Position numbers and translations under genes: made by a program. DNA of 64,000 nucleotides from Pedobacter miscanthi (GTDB lineage: Bacteria > Bacteroidota > Bacteroidia > Sphingobacteriales > Sphingobacteriaceae), in assembly GCF_003315595.1 (NCBI RefSeq), contig NZ_QNQU01000002.1, forward strand, positions 310,001 to 374,000, written 5' to 3'. Of this stretch, positions 63,531-64,000 are shown piece after piece (position 1 is the stretch's first letter; every line of letters begins with the position of its first letter). Below the pieces are notes generated by a model that was not told the origin of the DNA, did no database searches, and saw nothing but the letters and a program-made list of their open reading frames with translations.

Positions 63531-63742
63531 TCCCGGGTTCTTGCTCATAAATCTGTTTGTACCCTGCGGGTCGGATCGCAAAGTGCTGGTTAGGTGGCCG
63601 TAAAATTGAAAAGTTCCTTCCAAATGCAACAGTAAAGCAAATAGAAAAGTAAATCGGGCTACAGGAGCACATTGATTCAAAATCATATTCTGCAGGATGT
63701 CCCCCGGTCAGTGGCCAGGCAAATAAAAAAATGAAATTGGAT

Positions 63743-63982
63743 TTAAGTAGATAGGGTATTAGATATCCCCGTAGAGCGTCTACCCTTCCCCTTGCTCTTC
63801 TTTTTTTTCTTCTTCCCGACTGCTCCCTTACCATCCTCTTCCTGCTGACCTTCAGCGGCAATGATCTGCGCTACTTCGGCTTTGATACGCTCATAAGCGG
63901 TGCGTATATCGGAATCCTTCGCATGCCACATCCGGTATATCTCCAAAGCCGGCGTCTTCCGCAGCGATTTTAGTATGGTCAT
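63743..63982 (-). CDS. small Lys-rich hypothetical protein
   Basis: 79 residues. An N-terminal helical domain (TPALEIYRMWHAKDSDIRTAYERIKAEV split over two helices) is followed by an acidic stretch and a Lys-rich tail (KKKKKKSKGKGRR). The basic tail suggests nucleic-acid binding. No family was recognised. It lies upstream of the sigma factor, which it may precede in the same transcript. Confidence 0.55.
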   Translation of the reverse strand: MTILKSLRKTPALEIYRMWHAKDSDIRTAYERIKAEVAQIIAAEGQQEEDGKGAVGKKKKKKSKGKGRRSTGISNTLST

Positions 63983-64000
63983 TCTGGATTTCGCAATGGA

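Overview
The window looks like a chromosomal segment of a Bacteroidota species, most likely a Pedobacter-like Sphingobacteriaceae. Supporting signs are TAnnTTTG promoter boxes, a double-glycine peptide leader of the Bacteroidota type, a TonB-linked beta-barrel receptor, DUF4133/DUF4134 conjugation proteins, an RteC-domain protein and TlpA/DUF4369 proteins. No rRNA, tRNA or CRISPR array was recognised. The family-level placement is inference.

Bases 1-5025 hold part of a leftward RiPP cluster: a C39-like/VKOR/thioredoxin fusion, a 76-residue Cys-rich precursor with a double-Gly leader, a TlpA-type thioredoxin, a DxD glycosyltransferase and the start of a LanC-like protein cut by the window edge. 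A LacI-type regulator lies upstream. Bases 6.6-10.7 kb contain a non-coding stretch with a strong terminator, a decapitated conjugation operon (TraE and TraF kept, TraG lost) and small envelope proteins. Bases 10.8-26.5 kb are mostly envelope and regulatory genes: a propeller protein, a YwqG-like protein, a cupin, a gene carrying an internally triplicated 103-residue unit, an SGNH esterase, a BlaI/BlaR1/TonB-receptor locus, RteC, Crp, and an outer-membrane protein/M48-like protease pair. Bases 27.2-33.6 kb are an RND tripartite efflux operon with a DUF420 protein. It is followed by a divergent GlxA-type regulator, DUF4202, rhodanese, and an SDR/Crp pair.

Bases 38-56 kb look like a defence island riddled with mobile-element scars. 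It holds a KAP P-loop NTPase next to a damaged PD-(D/E)XK nuclease gene, an AbiEi/AbiEii-type toxin-antitoxin pair with a palindromic operator, a gene fragment cut by an IS-derived element, a Septu-like ATPase/HNH pair whose ATPase has an unusual N-terminal domain, a DUF6934 pair, and an Mrr-nuclease/STAND NTPase with a membrane-anchored neighbour. Three decayed copies of one IS-end sequence (14.3, 38.3 and 46.1 kb) link the accessory blocks.

Bases 56-64 kb return to housekeeping-like content: Crp, a hairpin-rich intergenic stretch, Lrp/AsnC, a candidate small RNA, a 71-bp tandem repeat, a large lipoprotein, a frameshifted threonine-dehydrogenase-like gene, small membrane proteins and a group-1-like sigma factor. 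All family names come from motif and sequence recall without database searches.
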